DNA of 64,000 nt, taken from positions 1,054,001-1,118,000 of the forward strand of contig NZ_CANMYE010000001.1 in the NCBI RefSeq assembly GCF_947502065.1. Reading direction: 5' to 3'. The position numbers and the translations under genes were made by a program. The notes under the pieces were generated by a model, which ran no database searches, was not told the DNA's origin, and saw only the letters and a list, made by a program, of their open reading frames with translations. This document shows positions 33,814 through 43,434 of the stretch, piece by piece; positions within the stretch are counted from its first letter, which is position 1, and each line of letters starts with the position of its first letter. The DNA is from an uncultured Pseudoteredinibacter sp. Lineage in GTDB: Bacteria; Pseudomonadota; Gammaproteobacteria; Pseudomonadales; Cellvibrionaceae.

Positions 33814-35238
33814 ATGGATTACTTTCCTCTTTATCACGATATGCGTGGTCGTCGATGTTTATTAATCGGCGGCGGCGCAGTCGCTGCCCGCAAATTACGC
33901 CTGCTGTTAAAAACGCCCGTTGTAATTGATTTAATCTCACCAGATTTACACCGCGAAATTCACGAGCTAGTGAATGAGCATTCGTCTCAGGTTACTCACC
34001 ATGAGCGCCCATTTAACAGCGAAGATGATCAAGATCTAATGGCTAGTAGCGTTTTTGTTATTGCTGCAACAGACAATCCAGTATTGCATGAAGACATTGC
34101 ACAACTGTGTCAGCAGCTGAATGTTCCACTGAATGTGGTTGATCAACCAGAACTTTGCAGTATAACTACGCCTGCTATCGTGGATCGATCGCCAATCACC
34201 ATCGCGATTTCAACTGCAGCAAAAGCGCCAGTGCTAGGGCGCCAAATTAGGCGCCAGCTTGAACAATCACTGCCAACAAATCTGGGCCGGTTTGCGGATC
34301 TTTTAGGCGGCTACCGCGATAAGATTAAGAGCAAAATAAGCGATGAAACCCAGCGTTTACGATTCTGGCAATGGTTGGTAGAGGGGCCAGCGCAACAAGC
34401 CGCGGTAAAGAATGATTTTGAAACAACGCGACAGTTAATTGATGATGCCTTGGAAAATATCAAGGGTGATTATGCAGCCAAAGGAGAAGTCTATCTTGTC
34501 GGTGCTGGTCCTGGTGATCCAGAATTATTAACCTTAAAAGCTTTGCGATTAATGCAGCAGGCTGATGTTGTGCTGTATGATCGCTTAGTATCACCCGCCG
34601 TAATGGAGTTGCTGCGCCGTGATGCTGAAAGGATTTATGTCGGTAAACGACGTGATGATCACTCTGTACCCCAAGAAGATATCAATCAGTTGTTGGCAAA
34701 ACTTGCCTTGGAAGGCAAGAGGGTTTTGCGTTTAAAAGGTGGTGATCCTTTTATTTTTGGCCGCGGCGGTGAAGAGCTAGAGACCTTGGCCGAAATGGGC
34801 GTGAGTTTTGAGGTGGTGCCGGGCATTACGGCGGCATCGGGCTGCGCCAGCTATGCAGGTATTCCTTTAACCCATCGTGACTATGCTCAGTCGGTGCGCT
34901 TTATTACCGGGCACCTAAAAAACAATCAAGAAAATATACGCTGGGCGGAACTGGCTGCAGCGGATCAAACCTTGGTGTTTTATATGAGTTTGGTAGGCCT
35001 GCCTAGGATTTGTGAGGCTTTAATCGAAGCTGGTCGAGATCCTAAAACGCCGGCGGCTCTGGTTGAGAAGGGAACCTGCGAGGAACAGCGGGTCATGATT
35101 TCGGACCTTACTAAATTACCTGAGGCTTCGAAGCGCGAGCAATTTAGAGCGCCGACTTTGTTGATTATTGGTGGAGTTGTATCTTTGCATGAGAAGCTCA
35201 ATTGGTTTTCGGGGAAAGAGTCTTTTATAGAAGTTTGA
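33814..35238 (+). CDS. cysG: Siroheme synthase CysG (fused dehydrogenase/ferrochelatase and methyltransferase)
   Basis: 474 residues from the ATG at 33814, 14 bases after serS. The N-terminal half is the NAD-dependent precorrin-2 dehydrogenase/sirohydrochlorin ferrochelatase (CLLIGGGAVAARKLRLLL, then ITIAISTAAKAPVLGRQIR). The C-terminal half is the uroporphyrinogen-III C-methyltransferase (VYLVGAGPGDPELLTLKA, GGDPFIFGRGGEE and VPGITAASGCASYAGIPLTH). It makes siroheme for sulfite and nitrite reductases. Confidence 0.97.
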   Translation: MDYFPLYHDMRGRRCLLIGGGAVAARKLRLLLKTPVVIDLISPDLHREIHELVNEHSSQVTHHERPFNSEDDQDLMASSVFVIAATDNPVLHEDIAQLCQQLNVPLNVVDQPELCSITTPAIVDRSPITIAISTAAKAPVLGRQIRRQLEQSLPTNLGRFADLLGGYRDKIKSKISDETQRLRFWQWLVEGPAQQAAVKNDFETTRQLIDDALENIKGDYAAKGEVYLVGAGPGDPELLTLKALRLMQQADVVLYDRLVSPAVMELLRRDAERIYVGKRRDDHSVPQEDINQLLAKLALEGKRVLRLKGGDPFIFGRGGEELETLAEMGVSFEVVPGITAASGCASYAGIPLTHRDYAQSVRFITGHLKNNQENIRWAELAAADQTLVFYMSLVGLPRICEALIEAGRDPKTPAALVEKGTCEEQRVMISDLTKLPEASKREQFRAPTLLIIGGVVSLHEKLNWFSGKESFIEV

Positions 35239-35364
35239 TTTGGAAGTTTTATATTAAGGATTATAAAAAGTCTTTTTAAACAGCCTTTATACCCCCTCGC
35301 AACCCCTACAGTCCCAATTTGATTATAATGAATGGTTTTTTGGATTCCTGCCCTCTGACCAGAC

Positions 35365-35464
35365 TCTAGCTTGGGGCAGTGCTTTTCCGCTCCAACGCTG
35401 CGTCCATGCAGCCACCCGTTCCATCCAGGAGCCTAGTCGCTCCAAATCACTGCCCCAAGCTAGA
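35365..35464. repeat. Nested palindromic extragenic element
   Basis: The outer arms TCTAGCTTGGGGCAGTG (35365-35381) and CACTGCCCCAAGCTAGA (35448-35464) are a perfect 17-bp inverted repeat around 66 bases. Inside are two further perfect hairpins: GCTGC-GTCCAT-GCAGC (35397-35412) and GGAGC-CTAGTC-GCTCC (35428-35443). The form and the position between convergent genes resemble small mobile or repeated extragenic palindromes. No second copy is seen in this window. Confidence 0.65.
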
Positions 35465-35550
35465 TTCTTGCATTTGGGGTTTCTGTAAAAGGCCTATGCT
35501 AAAAAATTGCTTATAAATTCAATTTGCGTTAATTGTTTTAGGTGTGATTG

Positions 35551-35612
35551 AAAGCCCCTAAAACAACAAACCCCAGTCAATTAACCGGGGTTCGTGAGCT
35601 TTAAGGGGCTTT
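35551..35612. terminator. Nested terminator between cysG and DAHP synthase
   Basis: The outer stem AAAGCCCCT/AGGGGCTTT encloses the inner stem AACCCC/GGGGTT. On the minus strand the inner hairpin is followed by a T-rich run ending the DAHP synthase transcript; on the plus strand the outer stem is followed by TTTTATTT. Confidence 0.8.
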
Positions 35613-35625
35613 TTATTTGATCTGA

Positions 35626-36708
35626 TTAAACCTGTCGCTGCTGCAAGGCGTCTTTGATCTTATCGCGCATAGAGCGCAAACTGGATTCAGTTGTTTCCCA
35701 ATCGATACAAGCATCGGTGATTGAAACACCATATTGCAGATCGTCTAAATTCTCAGGGACTTTTTGATTGCCAGGACCAATATTAGATTCCACCATGATA
35801 CCGATAATGGACTTGTTACCCTCAAGAATTTGATTGGCGACATTGTCCATAACAAGTGGCTGCAGTTCATGATTTTTATTGGAGTTTGCATGGCTGCAAT
35901 CCACCATAATATTGGGGCTAACACCGTGCTTGGCTAGCTCTTGCTCGCACATAGCAACACTGACGGAATCATAGTTAGGCTTACCGTTACCACCGCGTAG
36001 CACGACATGACCATATGGATTGCCTTTGGTGTGAGTAATTGCCACTTGGCCATCTTCATTAATACCCAAGAAGCGGTGCGGGCTCGATACAGACTGTAGA
36101 GCGTTAATCGCAACGGTAAGGCCGCCGTCGGTACCATTTTTAAAACCTACCGCTGAAGAAAGACCAGAGGCCATTTCGCGGTGCGTTTGGGATTCGGTGG
36201 TTCGGGCACCAATAGCGGACCAGGCGATAAGATCCTGCATGTATTGTGGCGAAATAGGGTCTAGGGCTTCGGTTGAGGTCGCTAGTCCCATTTCAGAAAC
36301 ATCAATCAATAGCTGGCGACCAATTTGTAGACCTTCTTGAATCTTGAATGAGTCATCTAGATAAGGGTCGTTAATTAGACCTTTCCAACCAACGGTCGTA
36401 CGTGGCTTTTCAAAGTAGACACGCATTACGATATACAAGGTATCGGAAAGCTCCTCTGCTAGAACTTTCAGGCGGCGGGCATAGTCTTTCGCTGCATCAA
36501 CATCGTGGATAGAGCAGGGGCCAATGACGACCATAAGGCGGTGATCTTTACGGTCCAGGATGTCACAAACCGCTTGGCGGCCAGTTTGTACGGCACTCAG
36601 GGCTGCACCTGTTACGGGTAATCTTTCCTTTATCTCCTGAGGTGAAATCAATACCTCCTGGGAGTTAATATTTAGGTTTTCTATTTCTTTGCTATGGGTA
36701 TTGCTCAT
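35626..36708 (-). CDS. aroF: 3-deoxy-7-phosphoheptulonate synthase (DAHP synthase, class I)
   Basis: 360 residues. Active-site segments VVIGPCSIHDVDAAKDYA, MRVYFEKPRTTVGWKGLI and IMVDCSHANSNKNH are intact. It condenses phosphoenolpyruvate and erythrose 4-phosphate in the first step of the shikimate pathway. The N-terminal extension is that of the AroF/G/H feedback-regulated group; which aromatic amino acid inhibits it cannot be told here, so the letter of the symbol is provisional. It stands alone. Confidence 0.93.
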   Translation of the reverse strand: MSNTHSKEIENLNINSQEVLISPQEIKERLPVTGAALSAVQTGRQAVCDILDRKDHRLMVVIGPCSIHDVDAAKDYARRLKVLAEELSDTLYIVMRVYFEKPRTTVGWKGLINDPYLDDSFKIQEGLQIGRQLLIDVSEMGLATSTEALDPISPQYMQDLIAWSAIGARTTESQTHREMASGLSSAVGFKNGTDGGLTVAINALQSVSSPHRFLGINEDGQVAITHTKGNPYGHVVLRGGNGKPNYDSVSVAMCEQELAKHGVSPNIMVDCSHANSNKNHELQPLVMDNVANQILEGNKSIIGIMVESNIGPGNQKVPENLDDLQYGVSITDACIDWETTESSLRSMRDKIKDALQQRQV

Positions 36709-36838
36709 GGTTATCTCTAAATCAGACTTGTTATGCCTACTATTCTACTCAATTCTTGGCCCTAGGGCTGCCCCCAAGATAAGAAATGTTGCTGCTTTAT
36801 TAGACAATTTCATCTTGGAATTTTATCGAATAAAGATT

Positions 36839-39800
36839 CTAATCGATTATTAGCAGCTTTTGCATCAGCGGAAAGTAAAGAGCGCTCTTAATCGGTTCAT
36901 CGCCAAGCCGCTTCAGTAACCGTTGATATTGTTTTAGTTGATCTTGATAGGTTGCAGCTTCTTCTTGGTAGAAGTCCGCGGCATCTTGGCCGGGGCTAGG
37001 TAGGCTACTCTTGTAATCCACCAGCCAGCGCTCGCCTTGGTATACAAAGCAACGGTCGATAATGTACTCACGCTGCCCCTTACTATCCCATAAGCGCCAC
37101 TCAAAATGGCTGTCCTGATGCTGTTTATCAAGTAACCAGCGACCTTGCTTATCGGCAAGTGTCAGTTCAAGGGCTTTGTCGATAAGCTGACATGCTTGCT
37201 CGCAAGCGCTTGGCCAAAGACCAAGTTGCTGTAGCTGAATACTCCAAAATGGTCGCATTTCAGAGCGTTTATCTGGCCCCCATAGTGCAATGCCGTCTTC
37301 CCCCACTTGTTGCAGGCAGCGATGTAACACTGTCCCCAAATGGCGATAGAACAATTGCTCAACATTATAGCTTTCGGGCAGGTTTTCTTCTTCACCAAAT
37401 TCTTTACCACGGTAAGCCTTGAGTAGTTGGTTTTCAGGAAAGGCTGGGCATTTCCAATTACTTACGAGTTGTAGACCAAAGTCCTCACTGGGATGGCGTT
37501 CTTGTTGTTCTTGGGTTTCAATGCTACTTACGCCTACATTATAAGTGCGAACTTCATCTTTTATCGCGGGCCAAATTTTACCGAGTAGCGAACTGCTTGA
37601 AGGGGGCTTTAATGGTATCTGCTCACTGCCTGCAGTAAGGTCCTTTTCGAGCGCTTTTTTATCCACGTTTAAGCAAGCATATAAATGCAATTTCTTGATA
37701 GCGCGGGTGCAGGCAACATAGAGTAGGCGGGTCGCTTCGTAATCATTTTTTAGCTTTTCTTCTTCTTTTAAAAGCTCATACAGGCCATTTTGATCGACTG
37801 CTTGATCGTCTTGTGTCGATTTGAATTCACGACTCGCTAAGGGCGCCATTAATAGATCGCTTTGCCCCTGTGTGTTGATACGCTGCTGCCATAGAAAGAG
37901 TGCGCTTTCATCGCTGCGTGGGCGGCGTTCGAGTTCAGGGATAAAGACATGATCAAATTCAAGGCCTTTGGATTTGTGGATCGTCATCACTTGAATTTTA
38001 GGGTCACCCGCTGAGGCCGCTTTGGCGTATAAGCGATTTACTTTATGTTCAAAATCTTGCCAGTTACTAATGTTCCAAGCTTCTTTTTCTAGCAACTCGA
38101 AATAGCTCTCGGAGTTTTCTAAGTCACTGGCTTCCAATAAGCTCGCCGGGCCTCCTGCACTCAGCCAGAAGCCTTCTATCCACTGTCGTAGTGGTTTGCG
38201 TCCGCGGTTTTTTTGCGCTGCAAGATAGTGTTTTAAAAACCACTGCAGCCTGTGTTGGCTGTCAGGACTTAAAGAAGATATAAAAGATGGATCGTGTAGG
38301 GTGCTCAAAATAATTGGGCGTTTAAAGCCATCGTGTAAGCCTTGCTCGTTCTTTGCTTCTTGCTCAGCATCCAGTGGATTGCTAAGGTACCAAAGTTCTT
38401 CCAGGTTAAGTCCAACTAAGGGGCTTCGAAGAACACTGAGCCAAGCTAATCTGTCACTAGGGTATAGCATGCAGCGGGTGAAACTAATTAAATCACTAAT
38501 AGCCATCCGGCTGGATAAAGGATCAATATCTGTTGCTTGCCATTTTAAGGAGCGTTTCTCTAGAGCGTGCAGTACCGCTTTTAAGTGCGGCCTGTTACGT
38601 ACCAAAATAGCAATGCTATCCTCTGGGCTATCTTGACGAAGCTTAGCAACCGATTTGGCAATTAACTCTGCTTGTTGCTCCCTTGCCTGAGCGACCTCAT
38701 GTTGCTCCGAATAAACCACGATGTGGGTTTGACATGCATCACCGTCCAGCTGAGGTTTGAAGGCAACACTGTCGGAATAACGCACTGCGCCTCGGCCGAT
38801 ATCATCTTGACTAGGAAAGGCTTGCTTGAATACGCGATTTACCCATTCGACAACGCCACTCTGGGAGCGAAAATTAACGGTTAAGTCTAGGGCCTTTAAA
38901 GGAGCAGAGCCGATACCTTGCTGCCTTGCTTGTAAGAATATGCCGACATTGGCATCACGAAAGCCGTAACAGGACTGCATGCCGTCACCCACAATAAACA
39001 ATGTTCGACCGTCATCGGCTTGCCACTCGGCGGTTAACTTCTCTAACAGTTGCAACTGTGGTTGTGCAGTATCTTGGAATTCATCAACCAATATATGTCG
39101 AATTTGGTAATCCAGTTGTAAAGCGATATCGGTAGGTTGATCATCGCCGCCTAAGGCTTGCAATGCGGCTTGGGAGACTTCGATAAAGTCACTGGCGCCT
39201 AGTCTACGGAACACCAGCTTAAGTTCTGCAGCGATTAAGACCATCAAATAGCTAAGGCTCATCATTAATGGTTCTAGGCTATCGCAGGAACGCAGTGGCG
39301 GCAGAATCTTAAGGAACTGCAGTTTTTCTTGCAGCCCTTCGATTTCTCTCAGTCTCGCAATTAACGCCTTAAATGCTTGCTTTTTTGCGTCGGCTGCTTG
39401 TTTGGCGTCTTTATCTTTAGGGCTGATAAAACCGATATTTTTATTAAGCTGTTTTCGCCAGCCTGTTTGGCTGAGTAGCAAGTGACTGATTTGCCGCCAA
39501 GCAAGAATCTCTTCTGCATTTGTTTGGGGTAGGGCAGCAATTCCCTGCAAATAATCTAAATCTGTTTTACCTTCAAGGGCGAGGTTTGTCGCTGCGTAAT
39601 CGGCCAACATGCAAAGCTCGCTGGCTTCATAGGAAAAAGCTGCAGCGATGCCACTAAGTTGTTCTTCAATCCAGTTGCGAAGCGCTATCTGATTAAAGCC
39701 TAGTTCTTGAGTTTGCTTTTGCTCGCCCTCAGTAAGATGCATAGACTGGGCATTGATAAAGAGGGGGTATAGGCTGTGCAACCATTGGTCGCGTTTCGCC

Positions 39801-40378
39801 AATAGGTTCATCATTAGTTCTTGCAGCTGTGGCAGCTGATTGTCTAGATGTTTTAGCGCTTGTCGCCAATGGTAGTGCAGCGCATCATCTTGTTCTATTC
39901 GAGCAAATACAGTTTGAATAGCCTGTTGATAGGCGAGGCTCGGGTTATCCAGAGTTTCCGGGAGCGCACCTAAACCAGATCCCAAAGGCAGTTGTCGCGC
40001 TAGGCTGCGACAAAAACCATCGATTGTTTGTACGCGAATTCTTTTAGGATTTAATAAAAGTTGCCAAGATTTTTCTCGGTCCTGTTGTAACACCTTTTGA
40101 GCGAGCTTCCATGTTAAAGCATCGTGTGGGTTTTCGGGGGGAGTTTTTGCATTGTGGGCACTTAAAAGAGCTTGATGAATGCGATGTTGCATTTCAGCCG
40201 CGGCTTTTCGGGTAAAGGTGATGCTAAGCACTTCTTCTGGGTGCTCGCAATTTGCCAGTAGGTTTAGCACTCTTTGTGTCAAAAGCCCTGTTTTGCCCGA
40301 GCCAGCCGGGGCTGCAACAGCAAAACTGCCGGTAGCTTTGATGGCCTGCTCGCGGGCAGCATGATCTTTAACTTGCAT
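36839..40378 (-). CDS. UvrD/RecB-like helicase-nuclease (AddA-like subunit)
   Basis: 1179 residues. UvrD-type SF1A helicase with Walker A VAAPAGSGKTGLLTQRV, motif II ILVDEFQDTAQPQLQLLE, motif III region VGDGMQSCYGFRDANVG and VMTIHKSKGLEFDHVFIPE; ATRLLYVACTRAIKKLHLYA is motif VI. The C-terminal PD-(D/E)XK nuclease is marked by RWLVDYKSSLPSPGQD. The protein begins 14 bases after its AddB-like partner. Together they likely process double-strand DNA ends for recombination, in the role of RecBCD or AddAB. The family in beta/gammaproteobacteria is annotated as ATP-dependent exonuclease/UvrD helicase. Confidence 0.88.
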   Translation of the reverse strand: MQVKDHAAREQAIKATGSFAVAAPAGSGKTGLLTQRVLNLLANCEHPEEVLSITFTRKAAAEMQHRIHQALLSAHNAKTPPENPHDALTWKLAQKVLQQDREKSWQLLLNPKRIRVQTIDGFCRSLARQLPLGSGLGALPETLDNPSLAYQQAIQTVFARIEQDDALHYHWRQALKHLDNQLPQLQELMMNLLAKRDQWLHSLYPLFINAQSMHLTEGEQKQTQELGFNQIALRNWIEEQLSGIAAAFSYEASELCMLADYAATNLALEGKTDLDYLQGIAALPQTNAEEILAWRQISHLLLSQTGWRKQLNKNIGFISPKDKDAKQAADAKKQAFKALIARLREIEGLQEKLQFLKILPPLRSCDSLEPLMMSLSYLMVLIAAELKLVFRRLGASDFIEVSQAALQALGGDDQPTDIALQLDYQIRHILVDEFQDTAQPQLQLLEKLTAEWQADDGRTLFIVGDGMQSCYGFRDANVGIFLQARQQGIGSAPLKALDLTVNFRSQSGVVEWVNRVFKQAFPSQDDIGRGAVRYSDSVAFKPQLDGDACQTHIVVYSEQHEVAQAREQQAELIAKSVAKLRQDSPEDSIAILVRNRPHLKAVLHALEKRSLKWQATDIDPLSSRMAISDLISFTRCMLYPSDRLAWLSVLRSPLVGLNLEELWYLSNPLDAEQEAKNEQGLHDGFKRPIILSTLHDPSFISSLSPDSQHRLQWFLKHYLAAQKNRGRKPLRQWIEGFWLSAGGPASLLEASDLENSESYFELLEKEAWNISNWQDFEHKVNRLYAKAASAGDPKIQVMTIHKSKGLEFDHVFIPELERRPRSDESALFLWQQRINTQGQSDLLMAPLASREFKSTQDDQAVDQNGLYELLKEEEKLKNDYEATRLLYVACTRAIKKLHLYACLNVDKKALEKDLTAGSEQIPLKPPSSSSLLGKIWPAIKDEVRTYNVGVSSIETQEQQERHPSEDFGLQLVSNWKCPAFPENQLLKAYRGKEFGEEENLPESYNVEQLFYRHLGTVLHRCLQQVGEDGIALWGPDKRSEMRPFWSIQLQQLGLWPSACEQACQLIDKALELTLADKQGRWLLDKQHQDSHFEWRLWDSKGQREYIIDRCFVYQGERWLVDYKSSLPSPGQDAADFYQEEAATYQDQLKQYQRLLKRLGDEPIKSALYFPLMQKLLIID

Positions 40379-40392
40379 GCTTATCTGTTTCC

Positions 40393-43326
40393 TTACAATG
40401 ACAAATCGAACTGGGATTGTTGCAGAGGTGCTGGCTTGATTGACCAGAGTCGACGTTTGCTAGTGAATTCCTGCAGTCGCTGAAGACTCAAAAGATCTTC
40501 ACTATAACGTTGTGCAAGAGTATCTTTAAAATCTAAACCGCTAAGGCCTGAGCTATAGTCGATCGCCAGTTGCACTAAATCTTGCTGCCACTGATTGCGT
40601 AGCTGGGGCCAAATTTCATCGTCCGAGCTTATCGAAGTGTCGTTGGCTACTCGTTTGTCGTGGTTGTTAAGCTTTTTACGTAGCGACTGATCCTTAGCCG
40701 AGAATATGCCATCAGCTGGTGATGCCGTTTCGCTAATGCCAATATACTTTACGCCTTTGGCGTTTAATTGAGCGAAACTTATGGCGCTTATATCAGGATC
40801 ACTCAGGCTATAAAGCGGAAGTTGTGGCTCATCGGGGCGGGGGCCTAGCCAGCTTTTTAAATCACACTGCCCGGTTTTATAATCGATAACTACATAGGAT
40901 GCTTTTGTTGGCTTTGTATTAGCTGAATTTTCAGCATCAGTGTCTGCAATATGAGTTTTATCGATACGGTCCAAGCGAAGGTTTAACTTTAATGGGCCTA
41001 AGGAAAGCTCCCGGCTTGTTTCTATGCCATCTACGCTGAAGTTTGGACGCTGTTTGTCTAACTCTATATAGGCCATGAATATGCTCTTTAGCCTTTCGGA
41101 CTCTAAGGCCCGATAGCGTGGCCCAAGGTCTCGCCGATAGAGCAAAATTTGGTCTAGAGACTCGGCGATATGCCTGTCGACGAGAGCCTCTAGTTTCTCA
41201 TTGCTTAATGAAAGCAAGCGATCTTGATCCTTGATTTCAAGCCAAAATGTCTCAAGCGCTAAGTGCAAAATATTACCTCGCTCAAGTGCTGAAATACCCA
41301 GCTGGACTTCGGGCCAAGCTTGAGCGCCTAAGCGGTAATGGGCGAATGCATTGAATGGACATAAAGCTTGCTGCTTTAGGACACCACTGCCTCCAAGGCT
41401 TTTTTCACGTTTGCTGAGTTTCGGCCCATAGCGATTGTCGATCCATTTAAACTCACTCGTCTTGGCAGAGGTTAGACGATACGTCTGTATGCTGTTAGTT
41501 GGGCTCTTCGTTGCCTCGTTCAGCGCTTCAGCGGCCGTATTGAATCCAAGAGCTTGTTGGAGAGATAGCGGCTCCAGTAAAGGGCTGGCTTGTAATTCCT
41601 CTTCACCTTCGCGACTTGGATAGCTGAAAACCACTTTGTTGGCGCAATAACGATAAGCCTTGATCAGTTGCTCAGCGAAGAAGAGTTCTCGCTCCGCACT
41701 GGCGTGGGGCATATTCATACTTCTTTGTAGATCCATGGGTAGCAGAGGGTTTGCTTGTGGACTAGGAGGCCATTGTTTTTGATCCATACCCATTAACCAG
41801 CAAACATCAAAAGATTGCCCGGAAGCTTCAAGGACACCAAGGATTTGAATAGGGCTATCAGGCGTTTTCGCCTGAAAATGGTGATTGTTTGCCAGTTGTT
41901 GTAACTCACGGATAATCTCGCTGGCACTGTACAATCGGTCTAGCTGATCGAGACAGAGTAATTCTGTCAGCAGGCCTTGAAACTGCATGACTTGTTGGTA
42001 TTCATTACTGTCTAAACGACGTGTGCCTGGCCAGTTAAGCTGTTCCAGTTGCTGATAAAATATTTGGCTCCACTGCTTGGCACTATTTCGTTTTGCTCGG
42101 TTTTCCTGAGAGTAAAACAGAGCCTGTAAGCGCTCCGCTAGACTGATGTTGTCAGTGCCTTTTTCTGGCTCGTAAAGCGCTTCCAGCTTTTTCGCGACCT
42201 TGTCGGCACATTGCCTTAACTGGGCTGCTCGAATGTGTTCCTGTTGAAGATCACGCAGCGAGAATTCGAGCTGTTGTCGCTCTGCTAATGGCAGCTCCAT
42301 TTCCAGTTCAGCGTTGTTATGCCAAAAGGGGCTCTGTAAAAGTTGGCAAAGTTTATCGACTTCGAGCTGCTCCATATTTAGGGCAAGCAAAGCGATAGCC
42401 GATTCAATAATAGGGCATTGTCCTAAAGGAGTTCCTGCCGAGAAGTTAAAGGGCAATGTGTAACGGTCGGTCTCGCTGTATAAAAACTGTGGCTCTAGAA
42501 CCTCGGTAAAGATTCTTTCGATTTTATCTCGGCGTTGTCCGAGTTGAGGGTCGACTATGGCGATTTTTGGTAGAGCCATATTGTTGCTCTGTGCCGCTAA
42601 CAATTCGTTTTGCACAAATTTTGCGCACTGGTATATCTCATCATTGCCGTCTTCGCAAGGCAGTTGAAACGCTTGGTTTTGCTCAAGATGCTTCAACTGA
42701 ATGAACTTTACTTCATCCGCTATAGCTGTAGTTAAACCTTGTCTTAAAGGCGATAAATCATCGAAACCCAACATTAACACTTGATGATGGCGCTTTAACG
42801 CATTTGAACCTAAGGCTGTAGTCAGAATTTGGCATTGCTGAGGGCTGTCGATAAGATTTAACGCTTTACAGCGTTCATCAAATTTTAGCCCCCAATGATA
42901 AAGAATTTCGGATTCTCTATGGCCTTTATCGAGCAGTTCTTGGGCACTTATTTGCCACTCACTCAGCAGCTGCCAAGCAGAGGCTGCCTGTTTGGCAAGT
43001 AAATCTGGGCAGATTAAATCGGCACTTTCCTCGCTATTACTAATGATTTCCTGCCACAGAAGCTGGCTTTGTGTGGGCTTGATCAAAAGTTGCGCTGATT
43101 CTGGATAAGCTTGGCCTTGCAGCGCTATCCATGATTCGCTCAACCATTGCTGAAAACTCAATATACGACTTGAGTCGATCCCTTTGGGGGTATCGTCTTG
43201 CGAGTCCGCCTTTGAAGAAAATTGCTTTAACAAGTAGCGCCTTTGACGGCTATTCGCCGTTAGCACGATGCTTTGTTCATCAATAAGCGCGGCTAAGTCT
43301 TCAATTGATAAGGCTTGATTTTCCAT
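40393..43326 (-). CDS. AddB-like PD-(D/E)XK nuclease family protein (probable DNA repair protein)
   Basis: 977 residues. The N-terminus (residues about 15-60) and the middle (ILGVLEASGQSFDVCWLMGM; ANPLLPMDLQRSMNMPHASA) resemble the proteobacterial AddB-like 'probable DNA repair protein' family. The nuclease core is at the C-terminal side, with ERGNILHLALETFW and VVIDYKTGQCDLKSWLGP. One cysteine of the Fe-S staple region is present (QQALCPFNAFAHYRL), but no Cys cluster follows the nuclease motif, unlike Bacillus AddB. It is transcribed first in the pair with the AddA-like helicase and divergently from the Nudix gene. Confidence 0.85.
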   Translation of the reverse strand: MENQALSIEDLAALIDEQSIVLTANSRQRRYLLKQFSSKADSQDDTPKGIDSSRILSFQQWLSESWIALQGQAYPESAQLLIKPTQSQLLWQEIISNSEESADLICPDLLAKQAASAWQLLSEWQISAQELLDKGHRESEILYHWGLKFDERCKALNLIDSPQQCQILTTALGSNALKRHHQVLMLGFDDLSPLRQGLTTAIADEVKFIQLKHLEQNQAFQLPCEDGNDEIYQCAKFVQNELLAAQSNNMALPKIAIVDPQLGQRRDKIERIFTEVLEPQFLYSETDRYTLPFNFSAGTPLGQCPIIESAIALLALNMEQLEVDKLCQLLQSPFWHNNAELEMELPLAERQQLEFSLRDLQQEHIRAAQLRQCADKVAKKLEALYEPEKGTDNISLAERLQALFYSQENRAKRNSAKQWSQIFYQQLEQLNWPGTRRLDSNEYQQVMQFQGLLTELLCLDQLDRLYSASEIIRELQQLANNHHFQAKTPDSPIQILGVLEASGQSFDVCWLMGMDQKQWPPSPQANPLLPMDLQRSMNMPHASAERELFFAEQLIKAYRYCANKVVFSYPSREGEEELQASPLLEPLSLQQALGFNTAAEALNEATKSPTNSIQTYRLTSAKTSEFKWIDNRYGPKLSKREKSLGGSGVLKQQALCPFNAFAHYRLGAQAWPEVQLGISALERGNILHLALETFWLEIKDQDRLLSLSNEKLEALVDRHIAESLDQILLYRRDLGPRYRALESERLKSIFMAYIELDKQRPNFSVDGIETSRELSLGPLKLNLRLDRIDKTHIADTDAENSANTKPTKASYVVIDYKTGQCDLKSWLGPRPDEPQLPLYSLSDPDISAISFAQLNAKGVKYIGISETASPADGIFSAKDQSLRKKLNNHDKRVANDTSISSDDEIWPQLRNQWQQDLVQLAIDYSSGLSGLDFKDTLAQRYSEDLLSLQRLQEFTSKRRLWSIKPAPLQQSQFDLSL

Positions 43327-43434
43327 GGGCGTGCCTATGCAGTAAACTTAGTATTGGTTGGGCACACAGTATAACGTCAATACCATTAAGCACTAAAGCA
43401 AAGCCTTTTCAGCGTAAGCATCACAGGAGTATTT

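Larger units (their letters stand above)
35239..35625. other. Intergenic region between convergent cysG and DAHP synthase
   Basis: 387 bases without a gene. It contains a 100-base nested palindromic element (35365-35464) and a double-hairpin terminator (35551-35612). No ORF with family resemblance was found on either strand. Confidence 0.7.
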
